Below, piece after piece: positions 16,977-25,258 of a stretch of 43,595 bases of DNA. Both the position numbers and the translations under genes were made by a program. The notes under the pieces were generated by a model. It was not told where the DNA came from, ran no database searches, and saw nothing but the letters and a program-made list of their open reading frames with translations. Source of the DNA: Deltaproteobacteria bacterium (lineage in GTDB: Bacteria; Desulfobacterota; DSM-4660; Desulfatiglandales; B25-G16); assembly GCA_020351915.1 (NCBI GenBank), contig CP070673.1, positions 4,449,793 through 4,493,387 of the forward strand. The letters are read 5' to 3'. Position 1 is the first letter of the stretch, and the number at the start of each line of letters is the position of its first letter.

Positions 16977-17462
16977 TCAAGCCTCCCTGCTGAGGAGAAC
17001 GTTGGCACCAGATCTGCTCAAATGACATTTGTCATTGTACAATATCTTGGATGTGGTCTTCCCTGTTAGAATCGACATCATCTCATCCAGAAACTGGAGC
17101 GAATCATCAATAAAGATCATGTTTTCTTTGCGTATGACCTCAATCTCACCCTTCAATTTGAGAAGCGTGTGAAAGAGCTTTCGAAAGGTGGCCTTATGTT
17201 CCTCAGGCAGTAGTTCGAGAATTTGATGAGAAGCAAAAAACCTCTGATCTATCCTTGGATCAAGGGCAGAAACGATCTCCTCTCGAATTGATTCTATCTT
17301 TGAGCATATGTCCTCTTTCTCCTTGGAAATACTCCATAGTGAATCCAAATCTATGTTGATTAAGGATTCTCTTTCCTTCTTCAGGCAATGAAGTAAATCA
17401 TTGGAGAGGATTATCTTCTTATGAAAAAGGCCTTCAAGCAACGCAACATACTGATCATCCAT
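16977..17462 (-). CDS. flgN: FlgN-family export chaperone for FlgK/FlgL
   Basis: 161 residues, almost entirely helical, hydrophilic and without a signal sequence. The N-terminal LLEGLFHKKIILSNDLLHCL and KERESLINIDLDSLWSISKE match the FlgN chaperone pattern, and the position just before flgK and flgL is the standard one. It keeps the junction proteins in an export-ready state in the cytoplasm. Preceded by a GA-rich ribosome site and a sigma-28-like promoter. flgM, often found just upstream, is absent here. Confidence 0.8.
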   Translation of the reverse strand: MDDQYVALLEGLFHKKIILSNDLLHCLKKERESLINIDLDSLWSISKEKEDICSKIESIREEIVSALDPRIDQRFFASHQILELLPEEHKATFRKLFHTLLKLKGEIEVIRKENMIFIDDSLQFLDEMMSILTGKTTSKILYNDKCHLSRSGANVLLSREA

Positions 17463-17482
17463 GGATAAACCCCCTCTTCTAG

Positions 17483-17510
17483 TTATCGGAAGATTGTGCC
17501 CTCAACTAAA
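17483..17510 (-). promoter_or_regulatory. Sigma-28 (FliA)-type promoter for flgN-flgK-flgL
   Basis: On the minus strand TCCGATAA (17483-17490) matches the -10 GCCGATAA in 7 of 8 positions; TTTAGTTG (17503-17510) matches the -35 TAAAGTTT in 5 of 8. The spacer is 12 rather than 11 bases. A start near 17476 leaves a short leader that still holds the ribosome site. In enterics flgM-flgN and flgK-flgL are also read by sigma-28. Confidence 0.45.
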
Positions 17511-17545
17511 TAACTATTTTACTCATAGATTGTATGCGTTCACAC

Positions 17546-17802
17546 GTTCAGGGTTCACTGTTCAGGGTTTCCCGATGAAATCGCGATTCAGGGTTATCTT
17601 CCTGTCTATGCGTCACACACAGACAAGCCTTTTGTTGACCTTGCTTATATGCCGGCAAGTACCTGACCTGCTCGCCACCTGCCCGCTCGTCCCTTAACTC
17701 CGGTTTGTCTCTTCAACCATGCCCTGAACAGTCCCAATAATCTGTTCTTCCAATATACTCTCAGGTCTCTAATAGCACGTGGGTTTTTAGTGAACCCTGA
17801 AC
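17546..17802. repeat. Intergenic unit bounded by 14-bp perfect inverted repeats
   Basis: GTTCAGGGTTCACT (17546-17559) is repeated in inverse orientation at 17789-17802. The core TTCAGGGTT also occurs directly at 17561-17569 and 17587-17595. No coding capacity. It resembles small non-autonomous or intergenic repeat elements. Confidence 0.6.
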
Positions 17803-17825
17803 CTCTGAACCCGTTAACGATTACC

Positions 17826-18101
17826 CTATCCTTTTATTTGTTCAAAAAGCATTTCTCCGAGCCCAATACCCCCACTCTGTGCAATCTCCAGGGCAAGCTT
17901 TTCATCAAACATCGATTTGAAGATCTTACCCTCATTGCTTTCTCGAATGAGCCCCCCTTCACTAACGGTTTTTCTCATTGCTTTCAGCATATGGGATACA
18001 AAAAGAGACTCAAATTCCAAGCAGGCCCTCTTAAGCCTCGCCTCACGCATATCTTTGTGCAATCCTGCCCCGCCTCGATCCAATACAACCCCATTTACCA
18101 T
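17826..18101 (-). CDS. flgJ: Rod-binding protein, FlgJ N-terminal domain only
   Basis: 91 residues covering the rod-binding domain (LKRACLEFESLFVSHMLKAMRKTV ... GGIGLGEMLFEQI). It acts as scaffold or cap for rod assembly in the periplasm. The muramidase domain found in enteric FlgJ is missing; a separate lytic enzyme must open the peptidoglycan. This short form is common outside gamma-proteobacteria. GAGGA lies 7 bases before the ATG, and flgI ends 11 bases upstream. Confidence 0.9.
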   Translation of the reverse strand: MVNGVVLDRGGAGLHKDMREARLKRACLEFESLFVSHMLKAMRKTVSEGGLIRESNEGKIFKSMFDEKLALEIAQSGGIGLGEMLFEQIKG

Positions 18102-18112
18102 ATCCCGATCCT

Positions 18113-19285
18113 CTATATGATTTCCAGTTTTCCCTGGAGGGCACCTGCTACCTTCATGGCTTGCAAGATAGTGATCAGATCCCTGGGAGTAACGCCAATT
18201 GCATTTAATGCCCTCACTAAATCACCAATCGTCCTTCCCTCTGGAACCAAAAGAAGCCTATTTTTCTCCTCTTCAACTGTTACATCGCTCTCCGGGGTAA
18301 CGACAGTGGCCCCTCCAGGTGCTACGATAACCCCTCCCTCCATCTGGGTAGGTGCTGCCCCCTCCCTAGGTGGTCGTGGTGCAAAGGGAAGTGGCTGCGA
18401 AACCTCTTTTGTCTCCTTTATCTGAATGCTCAGGTTTCCGTGGGCAACAGCAACGGTTGAGACCCTGACATTTTCTCCAATGACGATGGTGCCTGTCCTC
18501 TCATTGACAATAACCTTTGCCAACGAATCGGGTATTACCTCAAGATCCTCAACTCTAGCAAGCATGGGAACGACACTGTCTTGAAAGGAGTCGGGAATCT
18601 TTATGGTTAGGGTGCCCGAATCTATTGGCTTAGCAATGTTCTCTCCCATCTCTGAGTTAATTGAATTGGCAACCCTGATGGCCGTAACAAAATCCGGATT
18701 GTTTAATATAATGGTTAACTCCGTTCTATCTTTAAGCGATAAAGGAATCTCCCGTTCTACTGTTGCTCCCCCACTTATTCTGCCTACCGTAGGATGATTT
18801 TTTCCGACTCCTCCTCCAGCGGCCCCGCCTATCCTAAAACCACCAACAGATATGGGTCCCTGGGCAAGGGCATAGATTTTGCCATCAACTCCCTTGAGAT
18901 GGGTTAGAAGAAGGGTCCCTCCTTGGAGAGTTTTGGCGTCACCGATAGAGGATACGATCACGTCAATCTTCTTCCCTATCCTGGCAAATGGAGGTAATGT
19001 AGCATTAACCATTACTGCGGCAACATTTTTGACCTTTACATCTTGGGCACTTACATAGATCCCCATCTTTTCCAGCATATTCACAAGGCTCTGAATGGTA
19101 AAATCTGTTCCTGCCTTATCACCACTGCCATTGAGGCCAATTACCAGACCATAGCCAAAAAGCTGGTTTGGCCTGACGCCTTTAATGGAGGCAATATCCT
19201 TTATCCTTGCTCCGAAAACCGCAGAGGTGAAAAAGATGTTAAAGATAACGACAATCAGGAATAAAAACCTAAAACGGCCATACAT
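18113..19285 (-). CDS. flgI: Flagellar P-ring protein FlgI
   Basis: 390 residues, periplasmic ring around the rod in the peptidoglycan layer. A signal peptide (about 1-25, cleavage after VFG) precedes the family start ARIKDIASIKGVRPNQLFGYGLVIGLNGSGD; the C-terminus has the typical DLITILQAMKVAGALQGKLEII. The ATG at 19285 is preferred over a TTG two codons upstream because AAGGA lies 9 bases before it. It overlaps the end of flgH by 17 bases, so translation is coupled. A Pro/Gly-rich insertion around residues 295-325 is somewhat longer than in enteric FlgI. Confidence 0.95.
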   Translation of the reverse strand: MYGRFRFLFLIVVIFNIFFTSAVFGARIKDIASIKGVRPNQLFGYGLVIGLNGSGDKAGTDFTIQSLVNMLEKMGIYVSAQDVKVKNVAAVMVNATLPPFARIGKKIDVIVSSIGDAKTLQGGTLLLTHLKGVDGKIYALAQGPISVGGFRIGGAAGGGVGKNHPTVGRISGGATVEREIPLSLKDRTELTIILNNPDFVTAIRVANSINSEMGENIAKPIDSGTLTIKIPDSFQDSVVPMLARVEDLEVIPDSLAKVIVNERTGTIVIGENVRVSTVAVAHGNLSIQIKETKEVSQPLPFAPRPPREGAAPTQMEGGVIVAPGGATVVTPESDVTVEEEKNRLLLVPEGRTIGDLVRALNAIGVTPRDLITILQAMKVAGALQGKLEII

Positions 19286-19979
19286 AATCAACTATCCTTC
19301 CTAACCACCCTGGTCTTTGTTTGTCGGCCAAGGGACCAATGCCTGAATACGTTATTTTGGCATTCGCCACATAGGTAGAGGGAATCTCATTGTGTGGAGA
19401 TATGTCCTCTGGCCTTATTATGCCCGAGAGGGCTATGTACTGTGTTTCGTTGTTTACCTTGATTTCTCTCTTCCCCTGAATGAAAAGATTTTCATTCGGG
19501 AGTACCTTAACGACCATAGCAGAGACATATGCCTTTACGTGGCCATCCCTGTCACTTGAACCCTTGCCATCAAAGCTCATGCCAAGCCCTGCTTTTATAA
19601 GGTCGTCCTCGCCAGGATTCTGGGCAAGCCTAGGGTTTTTGTCAGCGAGGGCCTGCATGTAGCCCAAAAACTTGAGTTGTGCGTTTATACTCGATGATCT
19701 ACTCGTTTTGGTGTTGGCATTCAGTTCTGCCTCTGGATCCTCTACAATCCTTACCGTGACAACATCTCCCACCCTTCTTGCCGTGGTGTCCGGATAAAGC
19801 GTAACACCCCTTGCATCTGACCATAGTGATCCCTCCTCTATCACAGGATGTGTATATTCCGGAAATTGGGGCTCCTGTATGCTTTTGATCTCAGGTACGT
19901 GAGATGTATTTGTGCGAAATACAGCACATCCAGTGAAAAAAATAAGGAGTATGCATAAAACACAATAGCTTTTGGTCAC
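19269..19979 (-). CDS. flgH: Flagellar L-ring lipoprotein FlgH
   Basis: 236 residues forming the ring in the outer membrane. The lipobox is FFTGC (Cys18). SLWSDARGVTLYPDTTARRVGDVVTVRI is the family signature, followed by NTKTSRSS and the C-terminal LSGIIRPEDI and VANAKITYSGIGPLADKQRPGW. The start is GTG with GAGGAG 7 bases upstream. Shows that the cell has an outer membrane. Confidence 0.95.
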   Translation of the reverse strand: MTKSYCVLCILLIFFTGCAVFRTNTSHVPEIKSIQEPQFPEYTHPVIEEGSLWSDARGVTLYPDTTARRVGDVVTVRIVEDPEAELNANTKTSRSSSINAQLKFLGYMQALADKNPRLAQNPGEDDLIKAGLGMSFDGKGSSDRDGHVKAYVSAMVVKVLPNENLFIQGKREIKVNNETQYIALSGIIRPEDISPHNEIPSTYVANAKITYSGIGPLADKQRPGWLGRIVDYVWPF

Positions 19980-19991
19980 CGTTTTTCTCCT

Positions 19992-20747
19992 CTAGAAATC
20001 TACTATTACTATTGAACTATTAACTACCCTTGCGTATATTTTTTTTCTGCTCATGACGTTTTGAATCTCTATGAGCTCACCCAGGTAGCCTTTCTCCAAA
20101 ACCCTACCGGGAACCGTGACCTTTAGATCATCTGATTCTGCCACGATAGTTACCATATCCCCTTTTTTTAGAATAGGAGATCTTTCCAGCATCCATTCTT
20201 TAAGACAGGTGTCTTCCCTTATGTTATGTTTTGTCATGAGTCCTAATGCGTCGGTCATATCGGTCACAATGTCTGGAGATCGGTGAGCGATATTTTTTCT
20301 TGCTACATAAAGGTCATCTTTTTCAATAATCTCACCCTTTTTGAGATTTCTACCAGTGCAAACCACAGATTCAAAGATGTCGACCCAACCGGAGAGCTTA
20401 ACCTGGCTTTTTACTGCGCCGTTTACACTGCAAAGAGCGACTAATCTTACAAATCCTGCAAGTCTTCTTTTATCCTTTTGAAACACCTGAAAACGTATCT
20501 CTCCTTGAGGAAGAGGCCTATTGCCAATAACCTTGAACCTGGATACCATTATGTCAGATTTGTCTTTTCCCAGCTGGTCGCAGAGATATTCCACAAAGAT
20601 TTCACGGAATGTGGCCTCTGGAATCGATTGATACCCTCGGCTGGCTATTGCTCCGGTTTTGTTTTCATCAACTCCCGTTGCCCCAACCGATAAACAAACG
20701 CCAAACAAACATGTCAAAAGAATCATGATCGGTACGGCCTTCCTCAT
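19992..20747 (-). CDS. flgA: FlgA, P-ring assembly chaperone
   Basis: 251 residues with a signal peptide (about 1-23). The C-terminal part is the SAF/FlgA domain: VCTGRNLKKGEIIEKDDLYVARKN, GLMTKHNIREDT and LKKGDMVTIVAESDDLKVTVPGRVLEKG. FlgA helps FlgI polymerise around the rod in the periplasm. AGAGG lies 7 bases before the ATG; 4 bases separate it from flgG and 12 from flgH. Confidence 0.93.
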   Translation of the reverse strand: MRKAVPIMILLTCLFGVCLSVGATGVDENKTGAIASRGYQSIPEATFREIFVEYLCDQLGKDKSDIMVSRFKVIGNRPLPQGEIRFQVFQKDKRRLAGFVRLVALCSVNGAVKSQVKLSGWVDIFESVVCTGRNLKKGEIIEKDDLYVARKNIAHRSPDIVTDMTDALGLMTKHNIREDTCLKEWMLERSPILKKGDMVTIVAESDDLKVTVPGRVLEKGYLGELIEIQNVMSRKKIYARVVNSSIVIVDF

Positions 20748-20751
20748 GGTA

Positions 20752-21534
20752 TTACCTCTTGATATTATTGGCTATCTGCAACATGGCATCTGCTGTTTGT
20801 ATGGCCTTGCTATTTGTCTCATAGGCCCTCTGTGCCATGATCATGGCAACCATCTCTTCGACCACATCTACATTAGACATCTCGACAAATCCCTGGGCAA
20901 TTGTTCCTACACCATCTGAACCTGCTGTGCCAGAGATGCTCTCACCTGATGCATCGGTAGACCTATACAGATTGTGTCCCACACTAAAGAGCCCAGCCGA
21001 GTTAGGAAAGGTGTATACTTCAATAACTCCAAGGGAGGTTCCAGTCCCTTCATGGTCAAACACGGTCACGGTTCCGGTTTTGTCAATGCCAATAGAGACT
21101 GCATCTGATGGGATTGTCATATCCGGTTGCAATCTGTCGCCATTTGACGTAACGATGTTTCCATCGCTATCCAGCTTGAAATTTCCTGCCCTTGTATAGA
21201 GCTCCTCTTCATTGCTCAGCACCTTAAAGAACCCCTTCCCCTCAATTGCCAGATCTAGTTCATTTTTTGTTTCCTTAAAATCTCCCTGCATAAACATCTT
21301 CTGAACACCAACAGGCATGGTTCCCATACCAATGTGGATGCCGGTGGGAATTTGAGTGCCGGCCGGTGTTTCTGATCCAGCCTGCTTTATGGTCTGATAC
21401 ATGAGGTCCTGAAAATCGGACCTGCTCTTTTTGAAACCCACAGTACCCACATTGGCCAAATTATTGGCAATGACATCTATCGTCATTTGCTGGGCAGCCA
21501 TTCCGGTTGCTGCGGACCAGAGTCCTCGTAACAT
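20752..21534 (-). CDS. flgG: Distal rod protein FlgG
   Basis: 260 residues, normal length. Contains the rod motif [16 protein letters not shown] (23-38), the FlgG-specific [10 protein letters not shown] region, [11 protein letters not shown], and the C-terminal [20 protein letters not shown]. Exported by the type III apparatus and forms the distal rod. A strong GGGAGGAG ribosome site precedes the ATG. Confidence 0.97.
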   Translation of the reverse strand: MLRGLWSAATGMAAQQMTIDVIANNLANVGTVGFKKSRSDFQDLMYQTIKQAGSETPAGTQIPTGIHIGMGTMPVGVQKMFMQGDFKETKNELDLAIEGKGFFKVLSNEEELYTRAGNFKLDSDGNIVTSNGDRLQPDMTIPSDAVSIGIDKTGTVTVFDHEGTGTSLGVIEVYTFPNSAGLFSVGHNLYRSTDASGESISGTAGSDGVGTIAQGFVEMSNVDVVEEMVAMIMAQRAYETNSKAIQTADAMLQIANNIKR

Positions 21535-21552
21535 AGTTATCTCCTCCCCTAC

Positions 21553-22239
21553 CTATTGTAATCGACCAACTTCATTAACCATCTTGCTCGTTATTTCATC
21601 CATGAACTGAATAGCCTTTTGAGCAGACTCAAATACCCTGAGGGACACGATCATTTTGATCATTTCTCCTGTTGGGCTAACATTTGATTGCTCTATGTAA
21701 CCGTTTTGGACACTGATGTTCTCGGCAGTAAATATGTCTCTTTCTTTTCCTTGGAACACGTAGTATGAACTGCCCTCTTTTTTAAGAAGATCGAGGTTTC
21801 TAAAATCCACTACCGAGATGGTACCGACAGCTTCATTCTCTACTACCACCCTTCCATCCGGCTCTATAGTCACGTTCTTTCCATTGATGGCGATGGGGCC
21901 GTTTTGACCGAGCACCGGATCACCATTGTGGGTTACCAGGGTACGGTCCACGTCAAGCTTGAATGCGCCATCCCTGGTGTATCTAATCCCCCTGGGTGTC
22001 TGGATCTTGAAAAAACCGGGAGTTTCCAAGGCAACATCGAGTTCGTTTCCCGTATAACGTATTGAACCAGGGGAGAAATCTGTAGTGGAACTGTTTTTCA
22101 TGCTCAGTATTCGATGAAACGAGATGATATCCTTTTTAAAGGCATTTGTGCTGATATTTGCCACATTATTAGCGATAGTTTCGAATCTGACCTTTTGTAC
22201 CAATGAGCCATCAACTAATTTATAGATCCCTGATATCAA
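21553..22239 (-). CDS. flgF: Proximal rod protein FlgF
   Basis: 228 residues. Rod motif TIANNVANISTNAFKK (about 21-36), LDVALETPGFFKIQTPRGIRYTRDGAFKLD and the C-terminal QSNVSPTGEMIKMIVSLRVFESAQKAIQ place it in FlgF. First gene of its unit. The start is TTG with GGGGTGA upstream; no ATG is available before the conserved N-terminus. A sigma-54 promoter lies about 80 bases upstream. Confidence 0.92.
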   Translation of the reverse strand: MISGIYKLVDGSLVQKVRFETIANNVANISTNAFKKDIISFHRILSMKNSSTTDFSPGSIRYTGNELDVALETPGFFKIQTPRGIRYTRDGAFKLDVDRTLVTHNGDPVLGQNGPIAINGKNVTIEPDGRVVVENEAVGTISVVDFRNLDLLKKEGSSYYVFQGKERDIFTAENISVQNGYIEQSNVSPTGEMIKMIVSLRVFESAQKAIQFMDEITSKMVNEVGRLQ

Positions 22240-22316
22240 TTTCTTTCACCCCGCTTTTGCTTTAATAAATCCCTCTGAACCATACCAATTCTTTACTTCT
22301 TTCACTGAGTGTATAG

Positions 22317-22332
22317 AGCAATATCAATGCCA
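22317..22332 (-). promoter_or_regulatory. Sigma-54 promoter of the flgF-flgG-flgA-flgH-flgI-flgJ unit
   Basis: TGGCATTGATATTGCT on the minus strand. The GG and GC dinucleotides have the exact -24/-12 spacing of the TGGCAC-N5-TTGCW consensus. A start near 22305 leaves a leader of about 65 bases. A sigma-54 activator gene is not in the window. Confidence 0.75.
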
Positions 22333-22433
22333 GCCTAAATGCTAGTCACGATCATGTGTAACATACTCATAATACAAGAAAAATAGAATAGAAGGTTTGA
22401 AGCTGGTTACCTCTTGAAGGGGGAAAAAAATGC

Positions 22434-22712
22434 CTACTGGAACTTTTCTCCCCTGGCAAGAGAATACACAAAGGCGAGTAATTCTGCGACGACAACGTAG
22501 AGGTGTGGAGGGATTTCTCGATTGATATCGAGTTGAGATAAAAGCTCTATCAGATCAGGGTCATCTCGGATGTATATGTTATGTTCCCTGGCAATCTGGA
22601 TGATCTTCTCAGCCACTTTCCCCTTGCCTTTGGCTATTACCTGGGGTGCATTATCTACGTTTGGCTGATACTTGAGGGCGACCGCCTTCTTTTGTTTGTT
22701 TGTTTTTTTCAT
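22434..22712 (-). CDS. FlhB C-terminal-domain homologue (FlhX/YlqH-like)
   Basis: 92 residues with no membrane helix. AVALKYQPN, APQVIAKGKGKVAEKIIQIAREHNI and REIPPHLYVVVAELLAFVYSLA align with the part of FlhB after its cleavage site (compare AVALKYD, APRLLAKGSGRIAAKIRELAAKHDI and EEIPPALYQAVAEVLAYIYKL in the flhB gene here). Such free FlhB tails can replace the cleaved C-terminal piece of FlhB in export-specificity switching in other bacteria. The NPTH motif itself is absent, as expected. It lies 96 bases after the FliK-like gene, an arrangement also known from Bacillus (ylqG-ylqH). The ribosome site is weak. Confidence 0.85.
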   Translation of the reverse strand: MKKTNKQKKAVALKYQPNVDNAPQVIAKGKGKVAEKIIQIAREHNIYIRDDPDLIELLSQLDINREIPPHLYVVVAELLAFVYSLARGEKFQ

Positions 22713-22808
22713 GTATATAATTCCCGATGCGCGATTTGTGCTGGCAGCACCTTATACCCCTTGCCGTTTCTACCCCGCATCCCGTATGCACATCCACATC
22801 CCACATGC

Positions 22809-23891
22809 TCAGGCAATCAGGTTCAGCGTATAGCCTTCATCCGGAATAATCTCTTGGATGAGTGATTCGTTAACGATCACCGGATCCTTGAGATGGCACT
22901 CCATGGATAGGACGGAAAAACCCCTTTCTTCCAATCTACTGACAAGGAGCGGTACACTTTTTTCAATACGTTCCTTGGTTTCCTTTTTGGTTAGCAAAAA
23001 CCTTCCTTCTATCGCTTGCCCATGAATGGCAAGATCCGCCCTCAGGGGTCCAAGCACGGATAAGTCTAACAAAAAGGTAATCCTTGAGAAGTCTTTACGA
23101 GCCTTTTTCTTTCGATGTTCACCCCATTCCTTTTGAGGGAGCTGGATCAGCAACTGGCCAACGGTAAACAGACCATCAGGAAGCTGAATCGGGACCGGGA
23201 GAAAAATTTTCCCTTCCTGCTCCAGTCCAAGGTGGTTAAGGGTTTGGATGTGGGTAAGGGTCGATACCAATCTCTTCAGGAGGGCTGCACTCTCTCCTTT
23301 AAGGCCAAGGAATTTTGATGCCAGGCCTTTTAGATCCCCATCTATGAGCCTAGCGAGATTATCTCTTCCAATCGTTTTATTATGTAATGCCTCTCTGAGC
23401 TTTGCCTCCCAACTCATACCTGATTTATCAATGAGGAGCCTGAGAAGGTCTGGCCCTGATTTTGAGAATAGTCCACGCGACAAATCATCCATCAATTCCT
23501 TAAATCTGGACAGAGCCTCTCTTGAAAGCCCGTAATGAGCTATATTCTCAGAGGTAGACTTCCATAGATTCTCCTTTACTGCAGACAGTATCAGAGCAAT
23601 ACTGACGATATCTAGATCCGCAGGCTTTGTTCCGAGGAGCTTGAAAGTTAGAACAGGCAATGTTTCTTGGACTTTCAATGACAAGACCCTCCCTTCGGTC
23701 AAGGGAACAGCGGTTCTGGCCATTACTCTTCTTCCTTTGATGAACAACAAGGCCTTGCTTAGAGAGAATGATTTGAGTACCATTCCCTCAACAATTTCAT
23801 TTTTGGATAGTGTGAGAAAGGATTCAGGATGTGCTTCTTTTTGAAGAGATATCTTGGATGGTGAAGAGGATGGAGAACTAACTTCTATCAA
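22809..23891 (-). CDS. FliK-like protein (second hook-length-control homologue)
   Basis: 360 residues, soluble. The last third carries a Flg_hook-type fold: DLSVLGPLRADLAIHGQAIEGRF, then SVPLLVSRLEERGFSVLSMECHL, matching the LG-x-x-x-v-x-l ... L-x-x-x-G pattern of the FliK C-terminus. The N-terminal two thirds are helical with no recognised domain. The TTG start overlaps the stop of the preceding gene (TTGA), with AAGG 6-7 bases upstream. Canonical fliK is at the other end of the locus, so this is a second homologue, paired with the FlhB-tail gene. It may be a cytoplasmic partner in substrate-specificity switching; assignment rests on the C-terminal pattern only. Confidence 0.65.
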   Translation of the reverse strand: MIEVSSPSSSPSKISLQKEAHPESFLTLSKNEIVEGMVLKSFSLSKALLFIKGRRVMARTAVPLTEGRVLSLKVQETLPVLTFKLLGTKPADLDIVSIALILSAVKENLWKSTSENIAHYGLSREALSRFKELMDDLSRGLFSKSGPDLLRLLIDKSGMSWEAKLREALHNKTIGRDNLARLIDGDLKGLASKFLGLKGESAALLKRLVSTLTHIQTLNHLGLEQEGKIFLPVPIQLPDGLFTVGQLLIQLPQKEWGEHRKKKARKDFSRITFLLDLSVLGPLRADLAIHGQAIEGRFLLTKKETKERIEKSVPLLVSRLEERGFSVLSMECHLKDPVIVNESLIQEIIPDEGYTLNLIA

Positions 23892-24388
23892 GATAGACCT
23901 TCTTCTTTACCTATCTGTGAAAGTTTTTGCTTTAGATCCAAGACGAGTTTCACCTCTTCCTTGGGAATTGAAAGTCTTTTCGCTATTTCTTCTAGATCAT
24001 ACCCTTCACCTGCCAAGGCGATAATCTGTCTCTCTTGACTATTAAGAGAAAGGGGGTCGCATTCGGCATCTGCGGCCTGCTGAGCATGTGATGAGAGTAA
24101 TGCATCCGCCCTTTGCAACAACCCGTTCAAACTGCCTACCCTCTTGTCCAATTGTTCATTAAGTCGTTTGATAAGGTGATGTTTTTCCTCCAGTTGCGCC
24201 TTAAATTGCTGTGCTATTTTGTCTGCGTCAGTAAAGAGCGATTCAAGCATTCTGACTGTCTTATCGAATGACTTACCTTTGTTGGCGTAGCGTAATCTTC
24301 TAACTACAAATATGAAAACAACAATAATGATAATATCAATCCCAATTTGAGCAAACATCAGGAGTTGAAGCTCAGTAGCAGTTGACAT
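23888..24388 (-). CDS. DUF2802/DUF6115-like membrane-anchored coiled-coil protein
   Basis: 166 residues: one N-terminal membrane helix (about 9-29), a long coiled coil (about 45-105), and a C-terminal helix-turn-helix-like segment LNSQERQIIALAGEGYDLEEIAKRLSIPKEEVKLVLDL, resembling the short domain found in many small proteins near flagellar genes. Function unknown. It lies between a small charged protein and the FliK-like gene with 2-base and overlapping junctions, so it belongs to the flagellar transcript. A DNA-binding role is unlikely given the membrane anchor, though not excluded. Confidence 0.65.
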   Translation of the reverse strand: MSTATELQLLMFAQIGIDIIIIVVFIFVVRRLRYANKGKSFDKTVRMLESLFTDADKIAQQFKAQLEEKHHLIKRLNEQLDKRVGSLNGLLQRADALLSSHAQQAADAECDPLSLNSQERQIIALAGEGYDLEEIAKRLSIPKEEVKLVLDLKQKLSQIGKEEGLS

Positions 24389-24390
24389 GG

Positions 24391-24696
24391 CTAGACCCTG
24401 ATATCTATCAGGTTTCCCTCAGATAGATTTGATGCCTCTTCTGACTGTTCTTTCTTTGAGCCTTTTTCATCTTGTCCGGAGCCTTTCTTCTTCTTTTTCT
24501 CTTCATCCTCTTCAATCCCTATCTTCTTGGCAGTTTCAAATTCCTGGACCTTTACCCTATCCTCTGTTTTCTTCTCCTCTGTTTGCTGGGCAACAAATTG
24601 TTGATTCAACTCCAGATTCTGCTTTCTGACATTGTGCACCTCTTTCACAGCATTTCCCTGCCCCAGGACGATATTCATGTCTGTTGTGCTTGCCAT
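24391..24696 (-). CDS. Small charged protein of the flagellar operon, unknown function
   Basis: 101 residues, very rich in Lys, Glu and Gln after residue 30 (for example EEDEEKKKKKGSGQ), no signal sequence, predicted disordered or coiled. Its stop is 2 bases before the start of the DUF2802-like gene, which argues that it is real. I do not recognise a family. It does not match FlgM by eye. Confidence 0.6.
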   Translation of the reverse strand: MASTTDMNIVLGQGNAVKEVHNVRKQNLELNQQFVAQQTEEKKTEDRVKVQEFETAKKIGIEEDEEKKKKKGSGQDEKGSKKEQSEEASNLSEGNLIDIRV

Positions 24697-25258
24697 TTCT
24701 TCTCCTACCTGGCAAATGAGCAGTATTGGTTGTTAGTTGTCAGCATCCGACTCCGACGCTGCGCTTCTGAGTTATTCATCAAAGAAACTCTAAGTTATCT
24801 TCCTTGATGTATTAGACAGGATTAACATGATTTTTGTTGTCCTTTTGTCCTTCCCAGACGGAAGGACAAAAACCCAATGCCGCCAAAGGCGGCAAGAGAA
24901 GGCTCCGGGGTCAAACCAGAGATGGGCATTATGCCACTCAATAGAAAATGCACAACCCGGTTTTTATTTCTCCCGCGTAGCGGGATTTTTACCCCGTGAA
25001 ATGTGCAACCTATTTCACTGGGGCGTCTTTCTCAGTTTCTTCAGGAAGCTGAGAAAAAGAAAAGAAAATCCTGCAAATCCAGTAAATCCTGTCACATAAG
25101 AAAAAACCATTGATAATTAAGTTTCTTAGGAGTTGTTGCTCGAAAGAAACAAGTAAATCGACCACGCATCAACAAAAACAGGGCATTCGCTCTGTTCCAT
25201 CTCAATGTTCAGAAACGCCATTTACCTCTGGCAACGGGCTGCTCACAGAGCCCGAAAA
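24697..25258. other. 562-base gap inside the flagellar unit, filled with repeats and hairpins
   Basis: No gene seen. The stretch 24817-25095 (listed separately) is bounded by inverted repeats and packed with hairpins. GGGGTCAAACC at 24907-24917 is shared with 13832-13842, the left end of the flgL-csrA element. Confidence 0.6.
24817..25095. repeat. Repeat-type intergenic element with internal hairpins
   Basis: Its ends read GACAGGATT followed by ATGATTTT on the left and, inverted, GACAGGATTTACTGGATTT on the right. Inside are perfect hairpins: TTTTGTCCTTCC (24843-24854) with GGAAGGACAAAA (24860-24871); GCCGCC (24879-24884) with GGCGGC (24888-24893); and CCCGC-GTA-GCGGG near 24973. ACAGGATT-type text of this kind is commonly dispersed in related genomes (general knowledge, not searched). 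Confidence 0.6.

Larger units (their letters stand above)
17463..17825. other. Intergenic stretch between flgJ and flgN
   Basis: 363 bases. Holds the sigma-28-like promoter near its flgN end and an inverted-repeat unit (17546-17802). I looked on the minus strand for flgM, often located here, and found no frame resembling it. Confidence 0.5.

Noticed and set aside
17790-18425. 211-codon + strand frame
   Set aside because: Antisense to flgJ and flgI; a shadow of their codon pattern.
24391-24696. Small charged protein as a candidate FlgM
   Set aside because: It lacks the FlgM C-terminal helix pattern that binds sigma-28 and is mostly Lys/Glu low complexity.
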